Assembly (NCBI GenBank): GCA_945874105.1
Contig: CAMCFJ010000011.1
Location: forward strand, 1-64,000
Source of the DNA: Candidatus Nitrotoga sp. CP45
GTDB lineage: Bacteria > Pseudomonadota > Gammaproteobacteria > Burkholderiales > Gallionellaceae
Reading direction: 5' to 3'
Length of the DNA stretch: 64,000 nt
Positions 29,027 through 38,976 of this stretch are shown in pieces; the stretch's first letter is position 1; each line of letters starts with the position of its first letter. The notes below the pieces were generated by a model. The model saw only the letters and a list, made by a program, of their open reading frames with translations, made no database searches and was not told the origin of the DNA. The position numbers and the translations under genes are program-made.

Positions 29027-32000
29027 ATCCGCCATCGAAGATTTCGCCATCAAGCTATTTGAGCGCTTGGGCTACAGCTACGTTTATGCACCGGACATCG
29101 CGCCCGATGGCGACAGGCCGGAACGCAGCCGCTACGATGAGGTATTGCTGTCCGGTCGGATGGAATCAGCGCTGAAACGCATCAATCCCAAGTTGTCGCC
29201 CGCATTGCTGCAAGCTGGGTTGAAAGAAGTGCAGCGCATCCATTCACCTGACCTGCTGGCGAACAATGAGGCGTTCCATCGCTTGCTGACCGAGGGCGTG
29301 CCGGTATCTGCCCACAAGGATGGCGCCGAGCGCGGCGAGCGAGTATGGCTGATCGACTTTGCTAACCCGGAAAACAACGAGTTCGTCGTCGCCAACCAGT
29401 TCACGGTAATTGAAAACCATCAAAAAAAGCGGCCTGACTTGGTGCTATTCGTCAACGGCATTCCGCTGGTGGTGATCGAGCTGAAAAATGCCATCGACGA
29501 AAACGCCACGATCAAAGCGGCGAATCAGCAGCTTGAAACTTACAAGCAGACTATCCCCGGCCTGTTCACTTCCAATGCCTTGCTGGTGATTTCCGATGGA
29601 CTGGAGGCCAAGGCAGGTTCGCTCTCCGCAGGCTTGAGTCGTTTCATGGTTTGGAAAAGCGCAGACGGCAAGGCGGAGGCTTCGCATCTGGTGAGCCAGT
29701 TGGAAACGCTAATACTCGGCATGTTGAACAAGGCCACGCTGCTGGATTTGCTGCGCCACTTCATCGTGTTTGAAAAGAGCAAGAAGGAAGACCCGCAAAC
29801 TGGCGTGATCAGCATCAGCACGGTGAAGAAAGTGGCGGCTTATCACCAGTATTACGCGGTGAATGCGGCGGTGGCCTCCACGCTACGCGCGGCAGATATG
29901 GGAGGAAGTTTGCGGATTGAACAGACTCCGGCCAGCTATGGTTTGCCCGGCGTGGCGCATCAGTTCAAAGGCGACAAGAAGGCAGGAGTGGTGTGGCACA
30001 CACAAGGTTCAGGCAAATCACTTTCGATGGTGTTTTACACCGGCAAGATTGTACTGGCGCTGGATAACCCGACTGTATTGGTGATTACAGACCGCAACGA
30101 TCTGGACGATCAGTTGTTCGATACGTTTGCCGCATCCAAACAACTGTTGCGGCAGGAGCCAGTGCAGGCAGCGGATCGCGGGCAGTTGAAGGAGTTGCTG
30201 AAGGTGGCCTCGGGTGGCGTGATCTTTTCCACGATCCAGAAATTCCAGCCCGATGAGAGTAATGTGTATGAGCAGTTGTCCGACCGCCGCAATATCGTGG
30301 TGATTGTGGATGAGGCGCACCGCACGCAATACGGCTTTAGCGCCAAGACCGTGGATGAGAAAGATGCCAACGGCGAAGTGATCGGCAAGAAGGTGGTGTA
30401 CGGCTTTGCCAAATACCTGCGCGATGCGCTGCCCAACGCGACCTATCTTGGATTCACCGGCACACCGATTGAAAAAACGGATGTGAACACTCCGGCGGTG
30501 TTCGGCAACTACGTGGATATCTATGACATCGCCCAGGCGGTTGAAGATGGCGCGACGGTGCGGATTTATTACGAGAGCCGCTTGGCGAAGGTGGGCTTGA
30601 GCGAAGAAGGGAAAATGCTGGTTGCTGAGTTGGACGAGGAGCTGGATCAGGAGGATTTGACTGATACGCAGAAAGCCAAGGCCAAGTGGACAAAGATGGA
30701 GGCGCTGATCGGCAGCAAGCAGCGCCTCAAAAATATTGCAAAAGACATCGTGGCGCACTTCGAGGCGCGTCAGGCGGTGTTTGCAGGCAAGGGCATGGTG
30801 GTGAGCATGTCGCGGCGCATTGCCGCAGAATTATACAAAGAGATTGTCGCGTTCAAGCCTGAATGGCACTCCGATGATTTGAACAAGGGCGCAATCAAGG
30901 TGGTGATGACGGCTGCTTCCAGCGATGGCCCGCTGCTGGCCAAACACCACACCACCAAAGAGCAACGCAAGCAGTTGGCAGAGCGGATGAAGAATGACGA
31001 CGACCCGCTCAAGCTGGTGATCGTTCGCGATATGTGGCTGACCGGTTTTGATGCGCCAAGCATGCACACCCTCTACATTGACAAGCCGATGAAGGGGCAT
31101 AATTTGATGCAGGCGATTGAGCGCGTGAACCGGGTACACAAGGATAAGCCGGGCGGCCTGGTGGTGGATTATCTGGGGATTGCCGCTGACCTTAAGGAGG
31201 CGCTGTCTTTCTATTCCGATGCGGGCGGCAAGGGCGACCCTGCATTGGCACAGGAGCAGGCAGTGAGCCTGATGCTGGAGAAATTGGAAGTGGTGTCGGC
31301 CATGTATCACGGCTTTGCCTATGAAAACTATTTCGAGGCCGATACCACGCGCAAGCTGTCATTGATTCTGGCAGCGGAGGAGCATATTCTCGGGCTGGAG
31401 GATGGCAGGAAGCGGTATATCAACGAGGTGACCGCACTCTCTCTGGCTTTTGCCATCGCTGTGCCGCACGAACAGGCCATGGATGCCCGCGACGAAGTGG
31501 GATTTTTTCAGGCGGTGAAAGCGCGCCTGGCCAAGTTCGACAGCACGGGTGAAGGTCGCAGCAACGAAGAGATCGAAACCACCATCCGTCAGGTGATCGA
31601 CAAGGCGCTGGTGTCGGAACAGGTGATTGATATCTTTGACGCGGCGGGCATCAAGAAGCCGGACATTTCCATTTTGTCCGACGAGTTCTTGGCTGAGCTG
31701 AAAGGCCACAAACACAAAAATGTGGCTATAGAAATACTGAAAAAATTGCTCAATGACGAGCTGAGAGCGCGCGCCAAAAAAAATCTGGTGCAGAGCAAAA
31801 CATTGATGGAAATGCTGGAAAACGCCATCAAAAAATATCATAACAAAATTCTGACCGCCGCCGAAGTGATGGAGGAGCTGATCAAAATCAGCAAAGAAAT
31901 TGTCGCTTCCGATGATGAGGCCAAGCAGATGGGTCTGAGCGATTTTGAATATGCGTTCTACACGGCGGTGGCCAACAACGACAGTGCGCGCGAGCTGATG

Positions 32001-32219
32001 CAGCATGACCAATTGCGTGCGCTGGCGGTGGTGCTGACGCAGAGGGTGCGTGAGAATGCGTCTATAGATTGGACGATCAAGGAAAGCGTGAAGGCCAAGC
32101 TGAAGGTGATTGTGAAACGAACCTTGCGTCAATTTGGATACCCGCCAGACATGCAGTTGCTTGCCACTGAAACGGTGTTAAAGCAGGCTGAGATGCTGGC
32201 CAATGAGCTGGCAGGCTAG
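29010..32219 (+). CDS. hsdR: Type I restriction subunit HsdR (system 1)
   Basis: The R subunit translocates DNA and cuts at a distance. It has 1,069 residues: an N-terminal PD-(D/E)xK nuclease with RPDLVLFVNGIPLVVIELKNA, Walker A QGSGKS from G333, DEAH at 434-437, then helicase motifs (LGFTGTPIE, QAIERVNRVHK) and a helical C-terminal part. ATG 29010 was chosen because the duplicated remnant at 28178 starts at the same residue. It is separated from hsdMS by about 2 kb of inserted material. Confidence 0.95.
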   Translation: MTKLTESAIEDFAIKLFERLGYSYVYAPDIAPDGDRPERSRYDEVLLSGRMESALKRINPKLSPALLQAGLKEVQRIHSPDLLANNEAFHRLLTEGVPVSAHKDGAERGERVWLIDFANPENNEFVVANQFTVIENHQKKRPDLVLFVNGIPLVVIELKNAIDENATIKAANQQLETYKQTIPGLFTSNALLVISDGLEAKAGSLSAGLSRFMVWKSADGKAEASHLVSQLETLILGMLNKATLLDLLRHFIVFEKSKKEDPQTGVISISTVKKVAAYHQYYAVNAAVASTLRAADMGGSLRIEQTPASYGLPGVAHQFKGDKKAGVVWHTQGSGKSLSMVFYTGKIVLALDNPTVLVITDRNDLDDQLFDTFAASKQLLRQEPVQAADRGQLKELLKVASGGVIFSTIQKFQPDESNVYEQLSDRRNIVVIVDEAHRTQYGFSAKTVDEKDANGEVIGKKVVYGFAKYLRDALPNATYLGFTGTPIEKTDVNTPAVFGNYVDIYDIAQAVEDGATVRIYYESRLAKVGLSEEGKMLVAELDEELDQEDLTDTQKAKAKWTKMEALIGSKQRLKNIAKDIVAHFEARQAVFAGKGMVVSMSRRIAAELYKEIVAFKPEWHSDDLNKGAIKVVMTAASSDGPLLAKHHTTKEQRKQLAERMKNDDDPLKLVIVRDMWLTGFDAPSMHTLYIDKPMKGHNLMQAIERVNRVHKDKPGGLVVDYLGIAADLKEALSFYSDAGGKGDPALAQEQAVSLMLEKLEVVSAMYHGFAYENYFEADTTRKLSLILAAEEHILGLEDGRKRYINEVTALSLAFAIAVPHEQAMDARDEVGFFQAVKARLAKFDSTGEGRSNEEIETTIRQVIDKALVSEQVIDIFDAAGIKKPDISILSDEFLAELKGHKHKNVAIEILKKLLNDELRARAKKNLVQSKTLMEMLENAIKKYHNKILTAAEVMEELIKISKEIVASDDEAKQMGLSDFEYAFYTAVANNDSARELMQHDQLRALAVVLTQRVRENASIDWTIKESVKAKLKVIVKRTLRQFGYPPDMQLLATETVLKQAEMLANELAG

Positions 32220-32362
32220 CCACCCTGTGAATAACCAGGCATTACGCCAAACGCAGATCCCTTATTCGATTATCTGAGCCCTTAAAAAGGGAGTAAGATA
32301 AATTTCTGCATTACCAATCAATGGGTCGAAAATCAATAAATTCATATGGAGTTATCAACCAC

Positions 32363-33622
32363 ATGACAAAAAGAAACGTATTTTATGCACAATCCGGTGG
32401 CGTAACCGCAGTAATCAACGCATCGGCTTGCGGTGTGATCGAAACGGCGCGTGCGCACAAGGACAAAATCGGCAAAGTCTATGCAGGCCGTAATGGCATC
32501 ATCGGCGCGCTGACTGAAGATCTGATCGATACGACCAAAGATTCCGCCAAGTCCATTGCGGCTCTGCGCTATACCCCGTCCGGCGCATTCGGTTCCTGCC
32601 GCTTCAAGCTGAAAGGTATTGAAGAAAACAGATTGCAGTATGAACGGCTGATCGAAGTTTTCAAGGCACACAACATTGGTTATTTCTTTTATAACGGCGG
32701 CGGTGATTCCGCTGATACCTGCCTAAAAGTTTCACAGTTGGCTGACAAAATGGGTTACCCCATTCAGGCAATCCATATACCCAAAACGGTTGACAATGAT
32801 TTGCCTATCACTGACTGTTGCCCTGGTTTCGGCTCGGTCGCCAAATACGTCGCCGTATCGGTACGTGAGGCCAGTTTTGACGTTGCTTCCATGGCCAAGA
32901 CCTCAACCAAGGTATTTGTGGTGGAAGTGATGGGCAGACATGCTGGCTGGATAGCCGCTGCCGGTGGTTTGGCCTCGGATGTGAATTGCGAGTTGCCGAT
33001 TATTATTCTGTTTCCCGAAATCCCCTTCAACAAAGATAAATTTCTGGCCAAAGTTGATACCATGGTAAAGCAGCATGGCTATTGCTCAGTAGTGGTGTCA
33101 GAAGGCGTGCAAGGTGCGGACGGCAAATTTCTCTCCGACCAAGGGCTGCGGGATGCTTTCGGTCATGCCCAGCTGGGTGGCGTAGCGCCGGTGGTTGCCA
33201 ACATGGTGAAGGATGCGCTGGGTTACAAATTCCATTGGGCGGTGGCTGATTACCTGCAACGTGCCGCGCGCCATATCGCCTCCAAGACCGACGTCGAACA
33301 GGCTTATGCGCTCGGCAAGGCTGCGGTGCAACTGGCGCTGAAGGGCGAAAACGCCGTCATGCCTACCATTGTTCGTCTCGACGACAAGCCCTATAAGTGG
33401 AAAATTGGCGTTGCCCAGCTCAAAAACGTGGCTAACGTAGAAAAAAAGATGCCGCGTAACTTTATCACCAAGGATGGCTTCGGCATCACCGACAAGTGCC
33501 GTGCATACCTCGCTCCGCTGATCAAGGGCGAAGATTACCCCCCTTACAAAGACGGCTTGCCCCAGTACGTTCGACTCAAGAATGTAGCGATACCCAAGAA
33601 ACTTGGCGAGTTTAAGGTATAG
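32363..33622 (+). CDS. pfp: Pyrophosphate-dependent 6-phosphofructokinase
   Basis: Interconverts fructose-6-phosphate and fructose-1,6-bisphosphate using PPi. It has 419 residues. IPKTVDNDL has Lys where ATP-dependent enzymes have Gly, a known PPi hallmark. NGGGDSADT replaces the usual GGDGS phosphate loop, and GRHAGWIAA is conserved. ATG 32363 (MTKRNVFYAQSGG) was chosen over an upstream in-frame start as the family beginning; GGAG lies about 11 bases before it. It stands next to hppA, consistent with PPi-linked energy metabolism. Confidence 0.92.
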   Translation: MTKRNVFYAQSGGVTAVINASACGVIETARAHKDKIGKVYAGRNGIIGALTEDLIDTTKDSAKSIAALRYTPSGAFGSCRFKLKGIEENRLQYERLIEVFKAHNIGYFFYNGGGDSADTCLKVSQLADKMGYPIQAIHIPKTVDNDLPITDCCPGFGSVAKYVAVSVREASFDVASMAKTSTKVFVVEVMGRHAGWIAAAGGLASDVNCELPIIILFPEIPFNKDKFLAKVDTMVKQHGYCSVVVSEGVQGADGKFLSDQGLRDAFGHAQLGGVAPVVANMVKDALGYKFHWAVADYLQRAARHIASKTDVEQAYALGKAAVQLALKGENAVMPTIVRLDDKPYKWKIGVAQLKNVANVEKKMPRNFITKDGFGITDKCRAYLAPLIKGEDYPPYKDGLPQYVRLKNVAIPKKLGEFKV

Positions 33623-33772
33623 CTTAAACACCGCATAAACCATTAGCCAACATATCCAATATTTGAAAAGGTCACAGCAACAAGCAAAATCTACCACCCC
33701 GTTATTCCTGCTTTCGAGGAAACAACGGTTGCTGAAATGGCAGCTATCACGAATTACGTAAGGGAGAAACTT

Positions 33773-35800
33773 ATGTCTGGTGGCCTGATATTTACGCTGT
33801 TATGTGCAATGGCGGCGCTCATATACGGGGCCATTTCTGTTAGGTGGATTTTAGCTCAACCAACCGGCAACGATCGAATGCGCGAGATCGCCGCTGCAAT
33901 TCAAGAAGGCGCTTCTGCCTACCTGAACCGGCAATACAGAACGATAGGCATCGTTGGCGTAACTCTGTTTCTAATCATTTTGTTTATACCGGAGCTGGGT
34001 TGGAAAACCGCTTTAGGCTTCGCCCTCGGCGCGATTTTGTCGAGTCTAACCGGCTATATCGGCATGAACGTGTCGGTGCGCGCCAACGTGCGCACCGCAC
34101 AAGCTGCGCACGCCGGCCTCAACGCAGCTTTGAACGTAGCTTTCAAGGGCGGGTCCATTACCGGCATGTTGGTGGTCGGCTTGGGTCTGCTGGGTGTAGC
34201 GGGTTACTACGCCTTCCTCACTATTTCAATGGGCAGCACCCCTATGGAAGCAACCCATGCCTTGGTCGGCCTGGCTTTCGGCGGTTCGCTGATTTCTATC
34301 TTTGCCCGACTTGGTGGCGGCATCTTCACCAAAGGGGCTGACGTAGGCGCAGACTTGGTGGGCAAGGTCGAAGCGGGCATCCCCGAAGACGACCCACGCA
34401 ACCCAGCGGTGATTGCCGACAACGTCGGCGACAATGTCGGCGATTGCGCTGGCATGGCTGCCGATCTGTTTGAGACCTATGTCGTGACCATCATCGCCAC
34501 CATGCTTTTGGGTGGTTTGCTGATGGCCAATGCCGGCTCTAACGCGGTGATCTACCCGCTGGCGCTGGGCGGATTCTCGATTATTGCTTCCATCATTGGC
34601 ACCTATTTCGTAACCGCACGGGAAGGCGGCAAGATCATGAACGCGCTCTACCGTGGCTTGATGGCGTCTGTCGTGTCGGTGCTGATCGCCTTCTATCCCA
34701 TCACCCAGTGGCTAATGGGCGACAATGGCGTTTATTCCGTTAACGCGCTATATGGTTCGGCTCTCGTTGGGTTGGTGCTGACGGCTGCGCTGGTGCGGAT
34801 CACCGAATACTACACAGCGACTGAATTCAGCCCGGTAAGACATATTGCTGAAGCCTCCACCACTGGCCACGGCACCAACGTAATCGCCGGCCTGGGAGTA
34901 TCGATGAAGTCTACCGCTGCGCCAGTATTGGCGGTGTGCATGGCCATCTGGAGCTCCTACGAGCTGGCCGGATTGTATGGTATCGCTATCGCCGCGACTT
35001 CAATGCTCTCTATGGCCGGGATCATCGTGGCGATCGATGCCTTTGGCCCGATCACCGACAACGCCGGTGGTATTGCCGAAATGGCCAAGCTGCCGAACAA
35101 CATCCGCGACATCACTGATCCACTCGACGCAGTAGGCAATACTACCAAGGCCGTGACCAAGGGCTACGCCATCGGCTCCGCCGGCCTCGCGGCACTGGTG
35201 CTGTTTGCCGATTACACCCATGCGCTTGCCGCTAATCATCCGGGATTGACTTTCGATTTATCTAATCACATGGTAATCATCGGCCTTTTCATTGGCGGCA
35301 TGGTGCCCTACTTGTTCGCGGCCCTGGTCATGGCCGCAGTCGGCCGCGCTGCCAGTTCCGTGGTGGTAGAAGTGCGTCGCCAATTCAAGGAAATTCCCGG
35401 CATCCTGGAAGGGTCCGGCAAGCCTGAATATGGAACCTGCGTTGATATGTTGACCAGAGCCGCCATCAAGGAAATGATCGTGCCCTCACTGCTTCCGGTC
35501 GCGATCCCGGTAATTGTCGGCTTAACCTTGGGCGCACAAGCATTGGGCGGCGTGCTCGTTGGCTCCATCGTGACTGGCATCTTTGTGGCAATTTCCATGA
35601 CAAACGGTGGTGGCGCATGGGATAACGCCAAAAAATATATCGAGGAAGGCAACTTCGGCGGCAAAGGCTCCGAAGCCCACAAGGCAGCCGTAACGGGCGA
35701 TACCGTCGGCGATCCTTACAAGGATACCGCTGGCCCTGCCATCAATCCGTTAATCAAAATCATGAACATTGTGGCGCTAATGATCGTGCCATTGTTATAA
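33773..35800 (+). CDS. hppA: K+-independent membrane-bound H+-translocating pyrophosphatase
   Basis: Couples PPi hydrolysis to proton export. It has 675 residues and ~16 membrane helices. The catalytic loops are [35 protein letters not shown] and the C-terminal [14 protein letters not shown]. The [10 protein letters not shown] stretch (455-464) has Lys459 and Thr462 in place of the Ala and Gly/Ala of the potassium-dependent class, so it is the K+-independent type. The ATG at 33773 follows AAGGGAGAAACTT. It is downstream of pfp with a 150-base gap. Confidence 0.95.
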   Translation: MSGGLIFTLLCAMAALIYGAISVRWILAQPTGNDRMREIAAAIQEGASAYLNRQYRTIGIVGVTLFLIILFIPELGWKTALGFALGAILSSLTGYIGMNVSVRANVRTAQAAHAGLNAALNVAFKGGSITGMLVVGLGLLGVAGYYAFLTISMGSTPMEATHALVGLAFGGSLISIFARLGGGIFTKGADVGADLVGKVEAGIPEDDPRNPAVIADNVGDNVGDCAGMAADLFETYVVTIIATMLLGGLLMANAGSNAVIYPLALGGFSIIASIIGTYFVTAREGGKIMNALYRGLMASVVSVLIAFYPITQWLMGDNGVYSVNALYGSALVGLVLTAALVRITEYYTATEFSPVRHIAEASTTGHGTNVIAGLGVSMKSTAAPVLAVCMAIWSSYELAGLYGIAIAATSMLSMAGIIVAIDAFGPITDNAGGIAEMAKLPNNIRDITDPLDAVGNTTKAVTKGYAIGSAGLAALVLFADYTHALAANHPGLTFDLSNHMVIIGLFIGGMVPYLFAALVMAAVGRAASSVVVEVRRQFKEIPGILEGSGKPEYGTCVDMLTRAAIKEMIVPSLLPVAIPVIVGLTLGAQALGGVLVGSIVTGIFVAISMTNGGGAWDNAKKYIEEGNFGGKGSEAHKAAVTGDTVGDPYKDTAGPAINPLIKIMNIVALMIVPLL

Positions 35801-35818
35801 GGACACCTCTAAAAATCC
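35801..35818. repeat. Short repeat after hppA (GGACACCTCTAAAAATCC)
   Basis: Starts immediately after the hppA stop. Similar copies occur at 46802-46819 (inverted, 17 of 18 bases shared) and 59388-59400 (partial). The rest of the 35819-36017 gap holds no recognisable gene. Confidence 0.6.
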
Positions 35819-36017
35819 GATTCAGTAGACCATTCAGGGGACTACCACTAAGCCTCCTTTTTCTCGCCCTTATTTTCTATTCGCTGAATGTTACAATTCG
35901 CGTCTTTCAATAACCCACAGCATGAATTCAAACTGGATGCAGATTCAGGATTTTTTTCGAGGTTACCAACTATCAAACGCATCAAATGACACTCGTTCTA
36001 ATCTCAGGGAATAAAAA

Positions 36018-36875
36018 ATGACAGCTAGCATCATTGACGGCAAGGCCATCGCTCAGGAATTACGCGCCGAGTGGAAGGTACGTGTAGATGCGCTAAAGAC
36101 GCGCGGCATTACGCCAGGCTTGGCAGTCATCATCGTAGGTGAAGACCCTGCCTCAAAGGTGTATGTCGGCAACAAGGTAAAAGCGTGCGCCGAAATCGGG
36201 CTCTATTCCGAGCATATCGCCCTGCCCGCCGACACGCAAGAAACAACCTTGCTGGCGAAGATTGCTGAATTGAATGTTAACCCTGCGATCCATGGTCTGC
36301 TGATACAGCTACCCTTGCCCAATCACATAGACAGTCACAAGGTGCTGGAAGCCATCAGCCCGAACAAGGACGTAGACGGGTTCCACCCGATGAATGTAGG
36401 CGCATTGGTTACCGGCGCCACCTTATTTCCGCCCTGCACACCATCTGGTACAATGAAATTGCTGGAAAAAATGGGCATCGAAATCGAAGGCAAACATGCC
36501 GTGGTCATTGGCCGTAGCAACATTGTCGGCAAACCAATGGCGCTCATGCTGCTGCACAAAAGTGCCACCGTTACCATCTGCACCTCCAAGACAGTGAATC
36601 TTGTCAAGCACACACGGGATGCCGACATTCTTGTGGTCGCTACTGGCAAGGCTCAGATGATTACCGGCGATATGATCAAGCCCGGTGCAGTTGTGATTGA
36701 CATCGGCATTAACCGTCTGCCCAACGGCAAACTAGTGGGCGACGTTGATTTTGAAAGTGCAAAAGAAGTGGCAGGCTACATTACCCCTGTGCCCGGCGGC
36801 GTCGGTCCAATGACGATCACCATGCTGATGGCGAATACCATACAAGCAGCAGAACGTGCAGAAAAGCAACAATAA
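36018..36875 (+). CDS. folD: Bifunctional methylenetetrahydrofolate dehydrogenase/cyclohydrolase
   Basis: FolD interconverts 5,10-methylene-THF, methenyl-THF and 10-formyl-THF with NADP. The 285 residues contain the active-site Lys in [16 protein letters not shown], the conserved [10 protein letters not shown], and the NADP motif [13 protein letters not shown], with a C-terminal [11 protein letters not shown]. Length and composition are normal. It may share a transcript with the FKBP gene 61 bases later. Confidence 0.96.
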   Translation: MTASIIDGKAIAQELRAEWKVRVDALKTRGITPGLAVIIVGEDPASKVYVGNKVKACAEIGLYSEHIALPADTQETTLLAKIAELNVNPAIHGLLIQLPLPNHIDSHKVLEAISPNKDVDGFHPMNVGALVTGATLFPPCTPSGTMKLLEKMGIEIEGKHAVVIGRSNIVGKPMALMLLHKSATVTICTSKTVNLVKHTRDADILVVATGKAQMITGDMIKPGAVVIDIGINRLPNGKLVGDVDFESAKEVAGYITPVPGGVGPMTITMLMANTIQAAERAEKQQ

Positions 36876-36936
36876 CCGTCATTCCAAAAAAAGCGGAAAT
36901 GACAAAACCTAAACCAACTCACTCACAAGGAATGAA

Positions 36937-37293
36937 ATGACTACAACCACTACCCCCTCCGGACTGGAATATGAAGACATCACCATAGGCACCGGGGGTA
37001 CCGCCCAAGGCGGGCACACCGTTACCGTCCATTACACTGGCTGGCTTACAGATGGCACAAAATTCGATTCCAGCAAAGATAGAAACGACCCTTTCCAATT
37101 CACTCTCGGCGCAAGAGAAGTAATACCTGGCTGGGATGAAGGCGTGCAAGGCATGCAGGTCGGTGGCGTGCGCAAACTGACTATTCCGCCATCACTGGGC
37201 TATGGCGCGCGTGGTGCAGGGCGCACCATTCCACCGAATTCGGTACTGGTATTTGAAGTGGAGTTGCTCGAAGCGTTATACGGACGCGGATAA
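36937..37293 (+). CDS. FKBP-type peptidyl-prolyl isomerase
   Basis: A 118-residue single-domain [64 protein letters not shown]. No signal peptide is seen, so it is probably cytoplasmic. It assists proline-limited folding. AAGGAATGAA precedes the ATG. Confidence 0.92.
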   Translation: MTTTTTPSGLEYEDITIGTGGTAQGGHTVTVHYTGWLTDGTKFDSSKDRNDPFQFTLGAREVIPGWDEGVQGMQVGGVRKLTIPPSLGYGARGAGRTIPPNSVLVFEVELLEALYGRG

Positions 37294-37420
37294 ATCCATT
37301 AAGCGCGCCGCACCTTCGCCAAAGAGACTGACATCGCCCACAAGGCGTGGCGTAGCAACCAAGTACTAACCAATTACTCGGGATGCGGCATCAATGTTTG
37401 ATGTCGCACAGAGCCAAGTT

Positions 37421-38677
37421 TTAGCCATGTTCCAAACCCCAAATCAAGTGAGCATCGACCAGCAGTCTGTAATAGGCCGCCAGCGCTGTGACCTGCGCTT
37501 GCAGCGCATTAGTCATCGCGGCGCTTGCTTGGCGACGCGCCAACAGCATGGCTTGCAATTCCGCTTCGCCGAGAGCATAGGCGCGCTGCATCAGCCTGGA
37601 ATTCTCCTGCATGGCTGCTGCGCCTTCATTGGCAATTTGCAGGCTGACATAGGCACCACGCGCAATCACGACAGCGCTCACGATTTTGGATTCAAGCTGG
37701 CGTTTTTTTAGTTCGACTTCCTGAAGCGAGACCTCCATGGCTGCGTTTGCCTTGGCACTGCGCAAGTCGCGTACGCTGCCCGGTATGGGGACGCTGAGCA
37801 TGACGCCGGATATACGCTCGCGTCCATCGATCTCCGAAGCCTGATAGATTCCTACCTTGGGATCGGGAACCTTGTCGGCACGCGCCCGTTCTGCGTAGGC
37901 TTGAGTTTTTTGCATTTGAGTTTGCACAACCTTGAACTCGTCGCTTTGAGCCAGGATGCGGTCGCGCCAAAAAGCCACGTCCTCCCCGAGCGGTAACGGC
38001 ATGGGCAGTGCTATGACCTGACGCTTCATACCGGGAAAGCGGGTGGATAAACCCGACCAAGCTGCGACAGCTTGCGTCTTCGCATCATTTTCCGAACGTC
38101 TTTGCTCGGCCAGTTCGGCGCGGGCGATGCTCAAATCCAATTTTGAGGCATCGCCGGCACGGACGCGCTTTTGTACCGCCGCAAGGCTGACCTGCGTTAA
38201 CTGAAGATTGTTTTCGGCCAGCTCACGGGCACGTTCCGCCGCCAGCCAATCCACCCACAAAGTCATCAGTTCACGAGCCGCTTCGTGCCTTGCCTCGCCG
38301 TAGTGTGCATGGGACTCGTCGACGGCTGCTTTGCCGATGTTACGATCGGCCATGGCTTTGCCGGGAAGCCGGAAAGTTCGCTCGACACCTACATGCCACT
38401 CCTCACGATTGCCATTGGAACTATTGTTGGGGCCATAGTTCTGAACGCGGCGCTGTCCCATAACCGTGGTGGTCCATTCATAAGGCGATCTATCGAGGAT
38501 GCCGGCCTCTTGCAGAGCAACATCCAGGTTGGCGCGCGCGGCAGCAACGCCAGGATCCTGCTGGAGCAGTGCCACTGCAATGTCGGCTGGCAAGAGCCCT
38601 GGCGGATTCACCGGCTGCACTGCCTGCCCGGAACCGGAGACGGTCAACAGGCCGATCAGGAGCAATCGAATGATCAT
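37421..38677 (-). CDS. czcC: CzcC/TolC-family outer-membrane efflux protein
   Basis: A 418-residue outer-membrane channel component with an N-terminal signal (MIIRLLLIGLLTVSGSGQA) and the heptad-rich outer-membrane efflux repeats (ARANLDVALQEAGIL, KSKIVSAVV-like helices). ATG 38677 follows CAGGAGAG. It overlaps the DUF3240 gene in ATGA. With czcA and czcB it forms a tripartite RND pump; the metal cannot be read from the sequence. Confidence 0.88.
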   Translation of the reverse strand: MIIRLLLIGLLTVSGSGQAVQPVNPPGLLPADIAVALLQQDPGVAAARANLDVALQEAGILDRSPYEWTTTVMGQRRVQNYGPNNSSNGNREEWHVGVERTFRLPGKAMADRNIGKAAVDESHAHYGEARHEAARELMTLWVDWLAAERARELAENNLQLTQVSLAAVQKRVRAGDASKLDLSIARAELAEQRRSENDAKTQAVAAWSGLSTRFPGMKRQVIALPMPLPLGEDVAFWRDRILAQSDEFKVVQTQMQKTQAYAERARADKVPDPKVGIYQASEIDGRERISGVMLSVPIPGSVRDLRSAKANAAMEVSLQEVELKKRQLESKIVSAVVIARGAYVSLQIANEGAAAMQENSRLMQRAYALGEAELQAMLLARRQASAAMTNALQAQVTALAAYYRLLVDAHLIWGLEHG

Positions 38678-38976
38678 TCGATCTCTCCTGCTTCGACGAC
38701 CGTCGTCACCCAATAGCGCAGACCTGTGCCAGCGAATTGCTGGCGAATAGCATCGAGCAGCGTCGCTTTGTCGGTCGCTGCAAAGATTGCCTTTATTTCT
38801 GTGGCATGAGCCCGACCCATTACCTGTTCGGCTGGACTTAAATTCCAGACAACCAGGCCATGTGCAGCCGTGGGCGTGCTGGTGAACACAGTGGTGTTGG
38901 GCAACATGAGCAGAAAATCAAACAGCTTCTCCTCAATTGCTGGTGGACACAGCAGCGTTAAACATAGCTCAGACAT
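38674..38976 (-). CDS. DUF3240 family protein
   Basis: A 100-residue protein beginning MSELCLTLLCPPAIEEKLFDFLL, with a PII-like length. It matches the DUF3240 family found almost only beside czcA-type pump genes. Its ATG lies eight bases inside the czcA stop and its stop overlaps czcC, so it is part of the pump operon. A metal-sensing or pump-regulating role is an inference. Confidence 0.82.
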   Translation of the reverse strand: MSELCLTLLCPPAIEEKLFDFLLMLPNTTVFTSTPTAAHGLVVWNLSPAEQVMGRAHATEIKAIFAATDKATLLDAIRQQFAGTGLRYWVTTVVEAGEIE

